Positions 1 to 5,205 of a stretch of 5,205 bases of DNA are shown piece by piece. Each line of letters opens with the position of its first letter. Position 1 is the stretch's first letter. Position numbers and translations under genes: made by a program. The stretch is from assembly GCA_013314795.1 (NCBI GenBank), contig JABUEZ010000165.1, positions 1-5,205 of the forward strand, given 5' to 3'. The notes beneath the pieces are model-generated. The model saw only the letters and a list, made by a program, of their open reading frames with translations. It did not search any database and had not been told where the DNA came from. The DNA comes from Candidatus Profundicultor aquiphilus (GTDB taxonomy: Bacteria; Atribacterota; Atribacteria; Atribacterales; Caldatribacteriaceae).

Positions 1-1
1 T

Positions 2-853
2 GAGGCAAAAACAATCTTCCACGTTGAGGAAGCTCGGATCGTAGAAAAGAAAAAAGAAACTAACGGTGGAGGCATTGCTTCCACAGATCCGGTATTCCTC
101 AGTGTGAACAAGGAAATCTTTGAAGGGAAGATTTCTCCCAAAGCTAACCGCTCCTTTACTGTTGCCCTCTATAACGACTCCTCTCACACGGTTACGGCTC
201 GAGGTATCGTCATAGAGCCTGTGGAGCTGGAAGGAGCTCGTTTTGGTTCCTTTGTCGAGATTACTCCAGAACGTGTGGAAATCGAACCGTACAAGTCGAA
301 GATGGTACGAATAACAGTGAGAAGTCCCGAAAGCATCCCCGAAGGGGACAAATATGTCCGGATTGACTTTTTCCCTGAAAGCGTTGATGGAAGACCTGTT
401 CCCGAGGAGCTTCAGAAAGCCTTTGGGACGTCGACTCTTCTTGTGCTTGACAACATAAAAGGAACACAGGTTGAAAAGGTGAACCTGACCGGAATCGAAT
501 TTTTCCTTGAGGAATATCAGAAAGGAATATTACGCCCTCGAGTCGTGGTTCATTTCAAAAACACGGGCAATACGCATCTCCAGCCCTCCTGTTCCGTAAC
601 ACTCTCTCAAATTCTCGAGGAAGAAATCGCCAATATTAACGAAGGAGCCGTGGCAGTGAAACCAGGTGCAGGTCTCACCCTTGTTTCGAAGGAAAGCCCT
701 GATCTTTTCCTTCCCGGTGAAGAAGGTATGCTTGTCCTGGAGTCTCGGGATACCCTTAACCCTGGGAAGTACAAACTCGTCGTGGTTATCCAGAACCAGG
801 GTAAAGAAATCTTCCGCGAGGAAAAGACTCTCGAACTTCGCCCGACACGGTAA
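2..853 (+). CDS. C-terminal part of a probable exported Ig-like beta-sandwich protein (5' truncated by window edge)
   Basis: The reading frame is open from the left edge to TAA at 851-853, giving 283 visible residues; the true start lies upstream. A GTG at 104 could start a shorter ORF, but coding-like sequence precedes it and no ribosome binding site sits near it. Visible residues 1-12 look like the end of an earlier strand. A Lys/Glu- then Gly-rich linker follows (about 13-28). A first beta-sandwich-like domain (about 29-125) has the pattern of a strand, KANRSFTVALYNDSS, then EITPERVEIEP and an EGDKYVRIDFFPES edge strand, as in PapD-like, DUF916-like or CARDB-like modules. A second such domain (about 155-280) contains VVVHFKNTGNTHLQPS and ends in a GKYKLVVVIQNQGKEIF hairpin. 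There is no C-terminal membrane segment or sorting motif, so a periplasmic or secreted structural or adhesion role is plausible. Function is not recognised. A 273-nt gap separates it from the operon, so it is probably unrelated to it. Confidence 0.75.
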   Translation, partial: EAKTIFHVEEARIVEKKKETNGGGIASTDPVFLSVNKEIFEGKISPKANRSFTVALYNDSSHTVTARGIVIEPVELEGARFGSFVEITPERVEIEPYKSKMVRITVRSPESIPEGDKYVRIDFFPESVDGRPVPEELQKAFGTSTLLVLDNIKGTQVEKVNLTGIEFFLEEYQKGILRPRVVVHFKNTGNTHLQPSCSVTLSQILEEEIANINEGAVAVKPGAGLTLVSKESPDLFLPGEEGMLVLESRDTLNPGKYKLVVVIQNQGKEIFREEKTLELRPTR

Positions 854-898
854 GAATTTCCTCCGAAGATTCTCCCTATACGAAACCTGGGAAATTCT
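853..898 (+). repeat. Inverted repeat just after the first gene (9-bp arms, 28-nt loop)
   Basis: AGAATTTCC at 853-861 is the exact reverse complement of GGAAATTCT at 890-898. The left arm begins in the last base of the stop codon. Transcribed, it could form a 9-bp, fairly AU-rich stem, but the 28-nt loop and lack of a following T-run make it a poor intrinsic terminator. It may stabilise the 3' end of the message, or be chance. Confidence 0.3.
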
Positions 899-915
899 GG
901 GATTTAAGCTTGTTT

Positions 916-956
916 AAAGGAGCAGAGGTATCCTGTATCAATCCACGTGCTCCTTT
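916..956 (+). terminator. Possible hairpin terminator or 3'-end stem-loop
   Basis: AAAGGAGCA at 916-924 pairs perfectly with TGCTCCTTT at 948-956, a 9-bp stem with a 23-nt loop. It lies 62 nt after the stop codon of the first gene, where a transcript end is expected before the downstream promoter. Only TTTGATTG follows the stem, so the U-tract of a classical intrinsic terminator is weak and the loop is large. The stem is read from the sequence; the terminator role is inferred from its position. Confidence 0.35.
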
Positions 957-1033
957 GATTGCTTCAGAACTATGGTAGTCCCGTGGGAAAGTTTTGCCTT
1001 CAATAAAACTCTTTGGATAACATTGACTTGTTG

Positions 1034-1048
1034 TGGTGATATTCACCA
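1034..1048. promoter_or_regulatory. Candidate operator: TGGTGA-TAT-TCACCA inverted repeat
   Basis: Two perfect 6-bp arms, TGGTGA and TCACCA, flank a 3-bp spacer in the non-coding region upstream of the regulator gene. The outer TGGT...ACCA half-sites resemble those I recall for HutC/UTRA-type GntR operators such as the NagR/DasR site (TGGT-N4-ACCA), but here 7 bp rather than 4 bp separate them. The element lies about 30 bp upstream of the -35 box at 1078, which would suit an activator, a looping repressor or an unrelated regulator. Binding by the neighbouring UTRA protein is inference. Confidence 0.35.
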
Positions 1049-1077
1049 AGAACAAAAAGCCTTATTCTTCGCGGCTA

Positions 1078-1107
1078 TTGACATGTTCTAAACTCTTCTG
1101 ATATGCT
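1078..1107 (+). promoter_or_regulatory. Sigma-70-type promoter of the gntR-GRE-ROK operon
   Basis: A perfect -35 box TTGACA (1078-1083) is followed after 18 nt by TATGCT (1102-1107, four of six consensus bases). TG at 1099-1100 sits one base before the -10, forming an extended -10 element. Transcription would start near 1113-1115, about 12-14 nt before the regulator's ATG. No better promoter lies closer to any of the three operon genes, and the short intergenic gaps suggest that this one drives all three. Confidence 0.65.
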
Positions 1108-1116
1108 ATTCATGTG

Positions 1117-1126
1117 ATCATATGAT
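1117..1126. promoter_or_regulatory. Candidate operator: perfect palindrome ATCATATGAT at the predicted transcription start
   Basis: The ten bases directly before the ATG of the regulator form a perfect palindrome, and overlapping TATGA repeats occupy 1121-1132. It covers roughly +3 to +12 relative to the predicted start site, where a repressor would block initiation or early elongation. Autoregulation by a repressor at its own promoter is common for GntR proteins. AT-rich palindromes of this length also arise by chance, so the operator role is tentative. Confidence 0.35.
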
Positions 1127-1846
1127 ATGATAACTCGAGATAATCTGGTCAACCAGGCGAAGAAGGAAATAATGAATTTGATTTTCCGGAAAGGCCTTTC
1201 CAAGGGAGAGCGCTTTTTTTCCATTGAGGAGCTTTCCGAGCTTTTGTCGGTGAGTAAAACCACGATACGTGAAGCCATCCGAAGTCTGGAACAGTTGCAC
1301 TTTGTAGAGGTGAAGCAGGGGAAGGGTATTTATCTCGCTGTTGATCCCAAATCCCTGGGGAAAAATATTGCCCAGTTAAGAAGTGCTACGGAGATGGCTC
1401 GTGAAGCGGGGATTGATCTCCAAACCCTGAGCTGGGAAGTCCGGGAAATGAAGGCCGATCTTTTTCTGGCAGAAAAACTTGGGGTTCGTAGAGAGACGCC
1501 GCTTGTCCTGTTTACGAGGGTGAGGGGCTTTGATGATGAAGTGGTACTGTATCTTGAGGACGTTTTGCCCAAGGAGCTTGTTGCTGATTTCACGCCTTTA
1601 GACTGGCAGGGATCACTGTTTGAAGCTCTGGAGAAAAGGGGTATTTCTGTTTCGCATTCCATCGCCAAGATTATTCCCTATATTCCGGAGGGAAAGATTA
1701 AGGAAAAACTCAAGCTTACCGAAGTAGTTCCGTTTTTGCTTCTTGAGCATTTGCTTTTTGATGTAAATGGGAAAGTGGTGGCATTTTCGAAGGATTACTA
1801 TAATTCGAAGTATTTCCACTTCGAAGTGGTACGAAAGCGGATTTGA
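1127..1846 (+). CDS. GntR-family transcriptional regulator, HutC/UTRA subfamily
   Basis: This is a 239-residue cytoplasmic DNA-binding regulator, a usual length for the HutC subfamily. Residues about 7-72 form the GntR winged helix-turn-helix: helix 1 around NQAKKEIMNLI, recognition helix around SVSKTTIREAIRSLEQL (41-57), and the wing EVKQGKGIYL (61-70). Residues about 92-236 form a UTRA effector domain, shown by the central RETPLVLFTRVRGFDDEVV strands and the C-terminal pattern in which SKDYYNSKYFHFEVVRKR (221-238) is diagnostic. ATG at 1127 is chosen because helix 1 would be lost from the next Met (1172-1174), although that Met has the better upstream purine run (AAGGA, 1163-1167) and 1127 has none. 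UTRA proteins typically respond to sugar phosphates, amino sugars or related metabolites. As first gene of the operon it probably represses it until the substrate of the downstream enzymes appears. The ligand cannot be read from the sequence. Confidence 0.9.
   Translation: MITRDNLVNQAKKEIMNLIFRKGLSKGERFFSIEELSELLSVSKTTIREAIRSLEQLHFVEVKQGKGIYLAVDPKSLGKNIAQLRSATEMAREAGIDLQTLSWEVREMKADLFLAEKLGVRRETPLVLFTRVRGFDDEVVLYLEDVLPKELVADFTPLDWQGSLFEALEKRGISVSHSIAKIIPYIPEGKIKEKLKLTEVVPFLLLEHLLFDVNGKVVAFSKDYYNSKYFHFEVVRKRI
1786..1829. repeat. Three TTCGAAG copies ending in the palindrome CCACTTCGAAGTGG
   Basis: TTCGAAG occurs at 1786-1792, 1804-1810 and 1820-1826, in the last codons of the regulator gene. 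The third copy is the core of a perfect 14-bp palindrome at 1816-1829, about 40 nt before the glycyl radical enzyme start. The copies lie in different reading frames, so a repeated peptide does not explain them. TTCGAA also appears at 685, 2796, 3356 and 3363 inside genes, so part of the signal is codon usage. A role as an internal operator or small mRNA hairpin is possible but weakly supported. Confidence 0.25.
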
Positions 1847-1854
1847 GGGGGAAT

Positions 1855-1862
1855 AGGGAGGT
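1855..1862 (+). promoter_or_regulatory. Strong ribosome binding site of the glycyl radical enzyme
   Basis: AGGGAGGT lies 6 nt before the ATG at 1869, in the 22-nt gap after the regulator's TGA. It fixes the start of the downstream gene and suggests efficient translation, in contrast to the regulator, which has no recognisable site. Confidence 0.8.
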
Positions 1863-1868
1863 CAGGAT

Positions 1869-4304
1869 ATGAGCGTTCAAATTGTTGAAGAGCCGAAATT
1901 GACCGAAATGCCTTTTGGTATGACTGAACGAATTCGAGTGATGCGGGAGGAATTGCTACACACGGTTCCTCAGGTCTGTACGGAGCGGGCCAGGATTTAT
2001 ACCGAAATTTACCGATCCTTTGAAGGGGATCCGCCAATTCTCAAGCGAGCCAGGGCTTTGGCCGAAACACTGAAACGGATGAGTATCGCGGTATACAAAG
2101 ATGAACTGATTGTGGGGAACCAGGCTTCAAAGGTGAGGGGCGCGCCGATATTTCCAGAATATTCCTGGGACTGGATTGAAAAAGAGATTGACGAATTTGC
2201 AAAGCGACCCGGTGATGTGTTTGAGGTCAGCGAAGAGGACAAAAAAATTCTGCTTGAGGAGGTCATTCCCTACTGGAAGGGGAGAACGCTCTATGACCGG
2301 GCTATGAGTATTATTCCTGATTTTGTCAATAAAGCTCAGGAAATGGGTGTCATCTCTGGGAGGGGAAATATTACTTCCGGTGACGGACATATCATTGTCC
2401 ATTTTGAAAAGGTGCTTCAGCGTGGCTTGCGGGGAATTATCGAGGAAACGAAATCCCGGATGGAGAGTCTTTCTGAAAGTGACCCTGAATATCTGAAAAA
2501 GCAGATTTTCTATCAATCGGTCTTAATTACCCTGGAAGCGGCTGTTCATTTTGCGCGTCGGTACGCAGAGTTGCTTCGTCTTGAGGCCCAGGTTGTGACC
2601 GATAGGCAAAGAAAAAAAGAACTCCTGCAGATGGCGGAAAATGTGGAAGTGGTTCCCGAAAATCCGCCGCAGAACTTCTGGCAGGCAGTGCAGTCAATCT
2701 GGTTTATTCACCTTATCACTCAGATTGAAAGTAACGGTCATTCGTTTTCATTAGGAAGGGTTGATCAGTATCTCTATCCTTACTGGAAAAAGGATTTCGA
2801 AGAAGGACGGATTACCTTTGAAGAAACCATCGAACTCTTGCAGAACCTGTTTGTCAAAATGTTCACCATTAATAAAATCCGTCCCTGGGCACACACTCAG
2901 TTTGGGATTGGGTACACCACCTACCAGAACGTCACCATTGGTGGACAGGACCAATATGGTCATGATGCGACCAATGAACTCAGTTATCTCATTCTCAAAG
3001 CAGTGGGTGGATTACGCCTCACCACGCCCAATCTTTCGGCTCGCTTTCACGCTCTTTCCCCACGTTCGTACTTGAAGGAATGTGCCAGAGTGATCCGGAT
3101 GGGGTTTGGCATGCCGGCGATGAAAAACGACGAAATCATTATTCCCGCTCTTCTTGATAAAGGGGCAAGTATCGAGGATGCTCGCAACTATGCCATTGTG
3201 GGGTGTGTGGAAGCGGCAGTTCCAGGAAAATGGGGCTATCGCAACACCGGTATGACGTTCCTCAACGTGTTAAAGGTTCTGGAATTAACCCTTCACGGAG
3301 GTCGTTGCCCCCGGAATAATGTATGTCTTTTGACCACCCGCTTGCCGGTTGAATGTTCGAATTTCGAAGAATTTTACGGGGAGTTCAAAAAGCAGCTTGA
3401 TTTCTATACCAGGTGTCAGGTGCTTATGGATGCTACAGCCGATACTGCCCTGGAAGAACTTGTTCCCGATGCTTTCTGTTCGGCCCTGGTGGAAGATTGT
3501 CTTGGCCGGGGAAAACACCTCAAAGAGGGTGGAGCAGTCTATGATGTGATCAGTGGCCTTTTTTCGGGGCTGGCTAATGTGACCAATAGTTTGGCAAATA
3601 TTCGTGAGCTCATCTACCGGCGAAAGATGCTCCGGTGGGATGAGCTTCTCAGGGCGTTGCAGGAGGATTTCGCCAGTTACCAGGGGCAGATGGTCCAGAA
3701 GCTCCTTTTTGAAGCGGTTCCCAAATATGGGAATGATGTCGAGGAAATCGATGAGCTGGCCTGTCGGATTCTCAACGATTATCTGGAGGAGATCAAGAAG
3801 TATCGGAATACCCGTTACGGTCGAGGCCCGGTTGGGGGCAATTACTGCGGTTCAACGTCGAATATTTCTGCTAACGTCCCTCTGGGGATGGCTGTGGGTG
3901 CCACACCGGACGGTCGGAAAGCTCAGGAACCAATCGCTGAGGGAGTATCTCCATCCTACAATACCGAAAAGGCTGGCCCAACAGCTGTGATGAAATCGGT
4001 AAGTAAGCTGCCCACCATCAAGATGATCGCTCAGCTCCTGAATCTCAAATTTGCACCATCGGTTCTGGCTACCGAAGAGGGTTTGAATAAACTCATACAG
4101 CTTATTACCGTTTTCTTTAGAGATCTCAAGGGCTGGCATGTGCAGTTTAACGTGGTCGATGCCCAAACCCTGCGGGAAGCGCAGAAAAACCCCGAAAAAT
4201 ACCGCGACCTCATCGTGAGGGTGGCTGGGTACAGTGCGCTCTTTGTAGCGCTGGACCCCCGGACCCAGGAGGACATTATCCGCCGTACCGAACACGCTCT
4301 GTAG
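1869..4304 (+). CDS. Glycyl radical enzyme, eliminase/dehydratase-type (PFL superfamily), substrate unknown
   Basis: This 811-residue protein is a full-length member of the pyruvate formate-lyase/glycerol dehydratase superfamily. The PFL-like barrel domain spans about 15-660. The C-terminal glycyl radical domain (about 670-811) carries ATPDGRKA (678-685), the GWHVQFNVVDAQTLR stretch (755-769) and the radical loop RVAGYSALF with Gly787. The thiyl-radical loop is GCVE, with Cys446 and the presumed general base Glu448. This Cys-x-Glu pattern marks eliminases and lyases, whereas pyruvate formate-lyase has two adjacent cysteines, so generic formate acetyltransferase names would mislead. ESNGHSFSLGR (287-297) matches the substrate-pocket segment of glycerol dehydratase (His291, Ser292), and GDGHIIV holds His174, possibly another pocket residue. 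After the Cys loop the sequence reads VPGKWGYRNTGMTFLN, without the aspartate that contacts glycerol in glycerol dehydratase, so glycerol or 1,2-propanediol are unlikely substrates. It must be activated by a radical-SAM enzyme that is not in the window. It is cytoplasmic, oxygen-sensitive and co-transcribed with the regulator and the ROK gene. Confidence 0.93.
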   Translation: MSVQIVEEPKLTEMPFGMTERIRVMREELLHTVPQVCTERARIYTEIYRSFEGDPPILKRARALAETLKRMSIAVYKDELIVGNQASKVRGAPIFPEYSWDWIEKEIDEFAKRPGDVFEVSEEDKKILLEEVIPYWKGRTLYDRAMSIIPDFVNKAQEMGVISGRGNITSGDGHIIVHFEKVLQRGLRGIIEETKSRMESLSESDPEYLKKQIFYQSVLITLEAAVHFARRYAELLRLEAQVVTDRQRKKELLQMAENVEVVPENPPQNFWQAVQSIWFIHLITQIESNGHSFSLGRVDQYLYPYWKKDFEEGRITFEETIELLQNLFVKMFTINKIRPWAHTQFGIGYTTYQNVTIGGQDQYGHDATNELSYLILKAVGGLRLTTPNLSARFHALSPRSYLKECARVIRMGFGMPAMKNDEIIIPALLDKGASIEDARNYAIVGCVEAAVPGKWGYRNTGMTFLNVLKVLELTLHGGRCPRNNVCLLTTRLPVECSNFEEFYGEFKKQLDFYTRCQVLMDATADTALEELVPDAFCSALVEDCLGRGKHLKEGGAVYDVISGLFSGLANVTNSLANIRELIYRRKMLRWDELLRALQEDFASYQGQMVQKLLFEAVPKYGNDVEEIDELACRILNDYLEEIKKYRNTRYGRGPVGGNYCGSTSNISANVPLGMAVGATPDGRKAQEPIAEGVSPSYNTEKAGPTAVMKSVSKLPTIKMIAQLLNLKFAPSVLATEEGLNKLIQLITVFFRDLKGWHVQFNVVDAQTLREAQKNPEKYRDLIVRVAGYSALFVALDPRTQEDIIRRTEHAL

Positions 4305-4305
4305 A

Positions 4306-4311
4306 AGAGGA
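4306..4311 (+). promoter_or_regulatory. Ribosome binding site of the ROK gene
   Basis: AGAGGA lies 8 nt before the ATG at 4320, within the 15-nt gap after the TAG of the glycyl radical enzyme gene. It supports both the chosen start and translational coupling within one transcript. Confidence 0.65.
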
Positions 4312-4319
4312 TAGACGAT

Positions 4320-5205
4320 ATGGGGAAAAAAGCCGCCCTGGGGATCGACATCGGAGGGACAAAGCTACGCATAGGTCTTGTTGACAGGAGGTTCCACCTT
4401 CTTGACGTTTTCTTGACAGAGGAGCACCGCTGGCTCACTCCTCAGGAACTGGTCAGGTTTCTGGCAGGGAATGTGGAGCAATTTATAAGTCGCCACAAAG
4501 ATTTTGATATAATTGGAGGTGGAGTGGGATATCCTGGGCCGATTTGCTTTCCGAAGCGAGCGACATTCTCGTATTCTAACCTTCTCAACGAAGCCTGGAA
4601 GAGCGTTCCCTTGGCGGAGATGATAGAGGAAAAAATTGGAATGCGAGTGGTGGTTGACAACGACGCAAATTTAGCAGGCCTTGCAGAGATGCGCCTGGGG
4701 GCAGGGAGAAATTTTGCTCACGCTGTTTATGTAACCATCAGCACAGGGCTGGGGGGAGCCATCTTTATCGACCGAAAACTTTACCGGGGTTTTCTGGGCA
4801 ATGCAGGGGAGTTCGGTCACATGGTGGTGGATCGAGGCGGACGATACTGTAAGTGTGGAAACCGGGGATGCCTTATGTCGCTTCTTTCGGGGTTGGGAAT
4901 CGAAAAGTTAATCCGCGAGGAACCGTCATGCCAGTTTTTGTTTTCTTCAGAAGAAGATGGTCCTACCTGTGTCAAAAAGCTGGTGGAACTGGCAATTGCT
5001 GGAAATGCTGTGGCCCGCGATGTGGTGCAACCGCTTCTTGAGTACTTGGCGTTAGCTTTTCTCAATGTTATCCAGATTCTGAATCCGGAAGTCATCGTGG
5101 TAGGGGGAAGCCTGGGTAAAGTCCTGGTGCGGAATTTCATGGATCCGGTGCGGGAATACCTCAAGGCGCGTTTACCCTCGGAAATCGTGGAACAAACCCA
5201 AATTA
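4320..5205 (+). CDS. ROK-family sugar kinase-like protein (3' truncated by window edge)
   Basis: The frame runs from ATG at 4320 to the right edge without a stop, giving 295 complete codons; ROK kinases usually have about 300-320 residues, so little is missing. The phosphate-binding motif DIGGTK is at 10-15. The catalytic VDNDAN segment (112-117) places the base at Asp115. The second phosphate-binding loop is ISTGLGGA (140-147). GEFGH (163-167) supplies sugar-contacting Glu164 and His167, and the zinc site is His167, Cys177, Cys179 and Cys184 in the CKCGNRGC motif. NPEVIVVGGSLG (255-266) is the typical adenosine-pocket strand and loop. No N-terminal DNA-binding domain is present, so it is a kinase rather than a ROK repressor. 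One oddity is that the usual CLE glutamate after the zinc site, which in characterised ROK kinases contacts the sugar, is Met186. It probably phosphorylates a sugar or related metabolite with ATP in the cytoplasm, in the same pathway as the glycyl radical enzyme. The substrate is unknown. Confidence 0.9.
   Translation, partial: MGKKAALGIDIGGTKLRIGLVDRRFHLLDVFLTEEHRWLTPQELVRFLAGNVEQFISRHKDFDIIGGGVGYPGPICFPKRATFSYSNLLNEAWKSVPLAEMIEEKIGMRVVVDNDANLAGLAEMRLGAGRNFAHAVYVTISTGLGGAIFIDRKLYRGFLGNAGEFGHMVVDRGGRYCKCGNRGCLMSLLSGLGIEKLIREEPSCQFLFSSEEDGPTCVKKLVELAIAGNAVARDVVQPLLEYLALAFLNVIQILNPEVIVVGGSLGKVLVRNFMDPVREYLKARLPSEIVEQTQI

Noticed and set aside
104..853. GTG at 104 as the true start of the first gene
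   Set aside because: The frame stays open to the window edge with protein-like sequence before it, and there is no ribosome binding site just upstream; a truncated larger gene is more likely.
994..1021. Second promoter TTGCCT-16-GATAAC
   Set aside because: The -10 match is poor and the spacing short; the TTGACA-18-TATGCT promoter with extended -10 is much better and closer.
1172..1846. Start of the regulator at the second Met (1172)
   Set aside because: The upstream AAGGA is attractive, but this start would delete helix 1 of the GntR winged helix.
2127..2516. Minus-strand open frame of 129 codons
   Set aside because: It is antisense to the conserved N-terminal part of the glycyl radical enzyme, with no family resemblance or binding site.
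3852..4295. Minus-strand open frame of 147 codons
   Set aside because: It lies wholly inside the conserved C-terminal region of the glycyl radical enzyme on the other strand, has no recognisable domain, and is best explained as a shadow of that gene.
1869..4304. Pyruvate formate-lyase or B12-independent glycerol dehydratase as the exact function
   Set aside because: There is a single Cys in GCVE rather than the two adjacent cysteines of pyruvate formate-lyase, and the glycerol-contacting aspartate after the Cys loop is not evident.
4031..4438. Minus-strand open frame spanning the enzyme-kinase junction
   Set aside because: It overlaps two well-supported + strand genes, including the glycyl radical motif and the ROK phosphate-binding motif, and its translation is low-complexity Ser/Arg-rich.
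1..5205. tRNA, rRNA, CRISPR array, insertion sequence or phage attachment site
   Set aside because: I saw no cloverleaf with a CCA end, no spaced direct repeats, no transposase coding sequence and no terminal inverted repeats; the only gap of note (854-1126) is explained by promoter and hairpin elements.

Overview
The window carries four genes, all on the + strand. They fall into an upstream gene cut by the left edge and a separate, tightly packed three-gene operon whose last gene is cut by the right edge. The organism looks like an anaerobic bacterium, because the central gene encodes an oxygen-sensitive glycyl radical enzyme. Base composition is roughly balanced and protein surfaces are rich in Glu, Lys and Arg. 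A fermentative, possibly thermophilic lineage (Atribacterota, Thermotogota or a deep Firmicutes group) would fit, but nothing in the window proves the taxon.

Layout. Positions 2-853 hold the C-terminal part of a protein made of immunoglobulin-like beta-sandwich domains, probably exported. Positions 854-1126 are non-coding. They contain two inverted repeats after the first gene, a TGGTGA/TCACCA inverted repeat, a good sigma-70-type promoter (TTGACA, 18 nt, TATGCT with an extended -10 TG), and a perfect palindrome ATCATATGAT next to the next start codon. Then follow a GntR-family regulator with a UTRA ligand-binding domain (1127-1846), an 811-residue glycyl radical enzyme (1869-4304), and a ROK-family sugar kinase-like protein (4320 to the right edge). 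The gaps between these three are 22 and 15 nt, each with a purine-rich ribosome binding site, so they are almost certainly co-transcribed.

How they may work together. UTRA regulators usually sense sugars, sugar phosphates or other small metabolites, and ROK proteins are usually sugar kinases. The glycyl radical enzyme has the Cys-x-Glu active-site signature of the eliminase/dehydratase/lyase branch (glycerol and propanediol dehydratases, choline TMA-lyase, hydroxyproline dehydratase, isethionate lyase), not the Cys-Cys of pyruvate formate-lyase. The simplest reading is an inducible operon for anaerobic breakdown of a sugar- or polyol-like compound by radical elimination, with a kinase phosphorylating the substrate or a product. 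Both enzymes differ from characterised relatives at expected substrate-contact positions: the region aligned to glycerol dehydratase Asp447 has no acidic residue, and the ROK Cys-Leu-Glu motif reads Cys-Leu-Met. The substrate is therefore unknown and could be new. No radical-SAM activating enzyme lies in the window, although the glycyl radical enzyme must have one somewhere.
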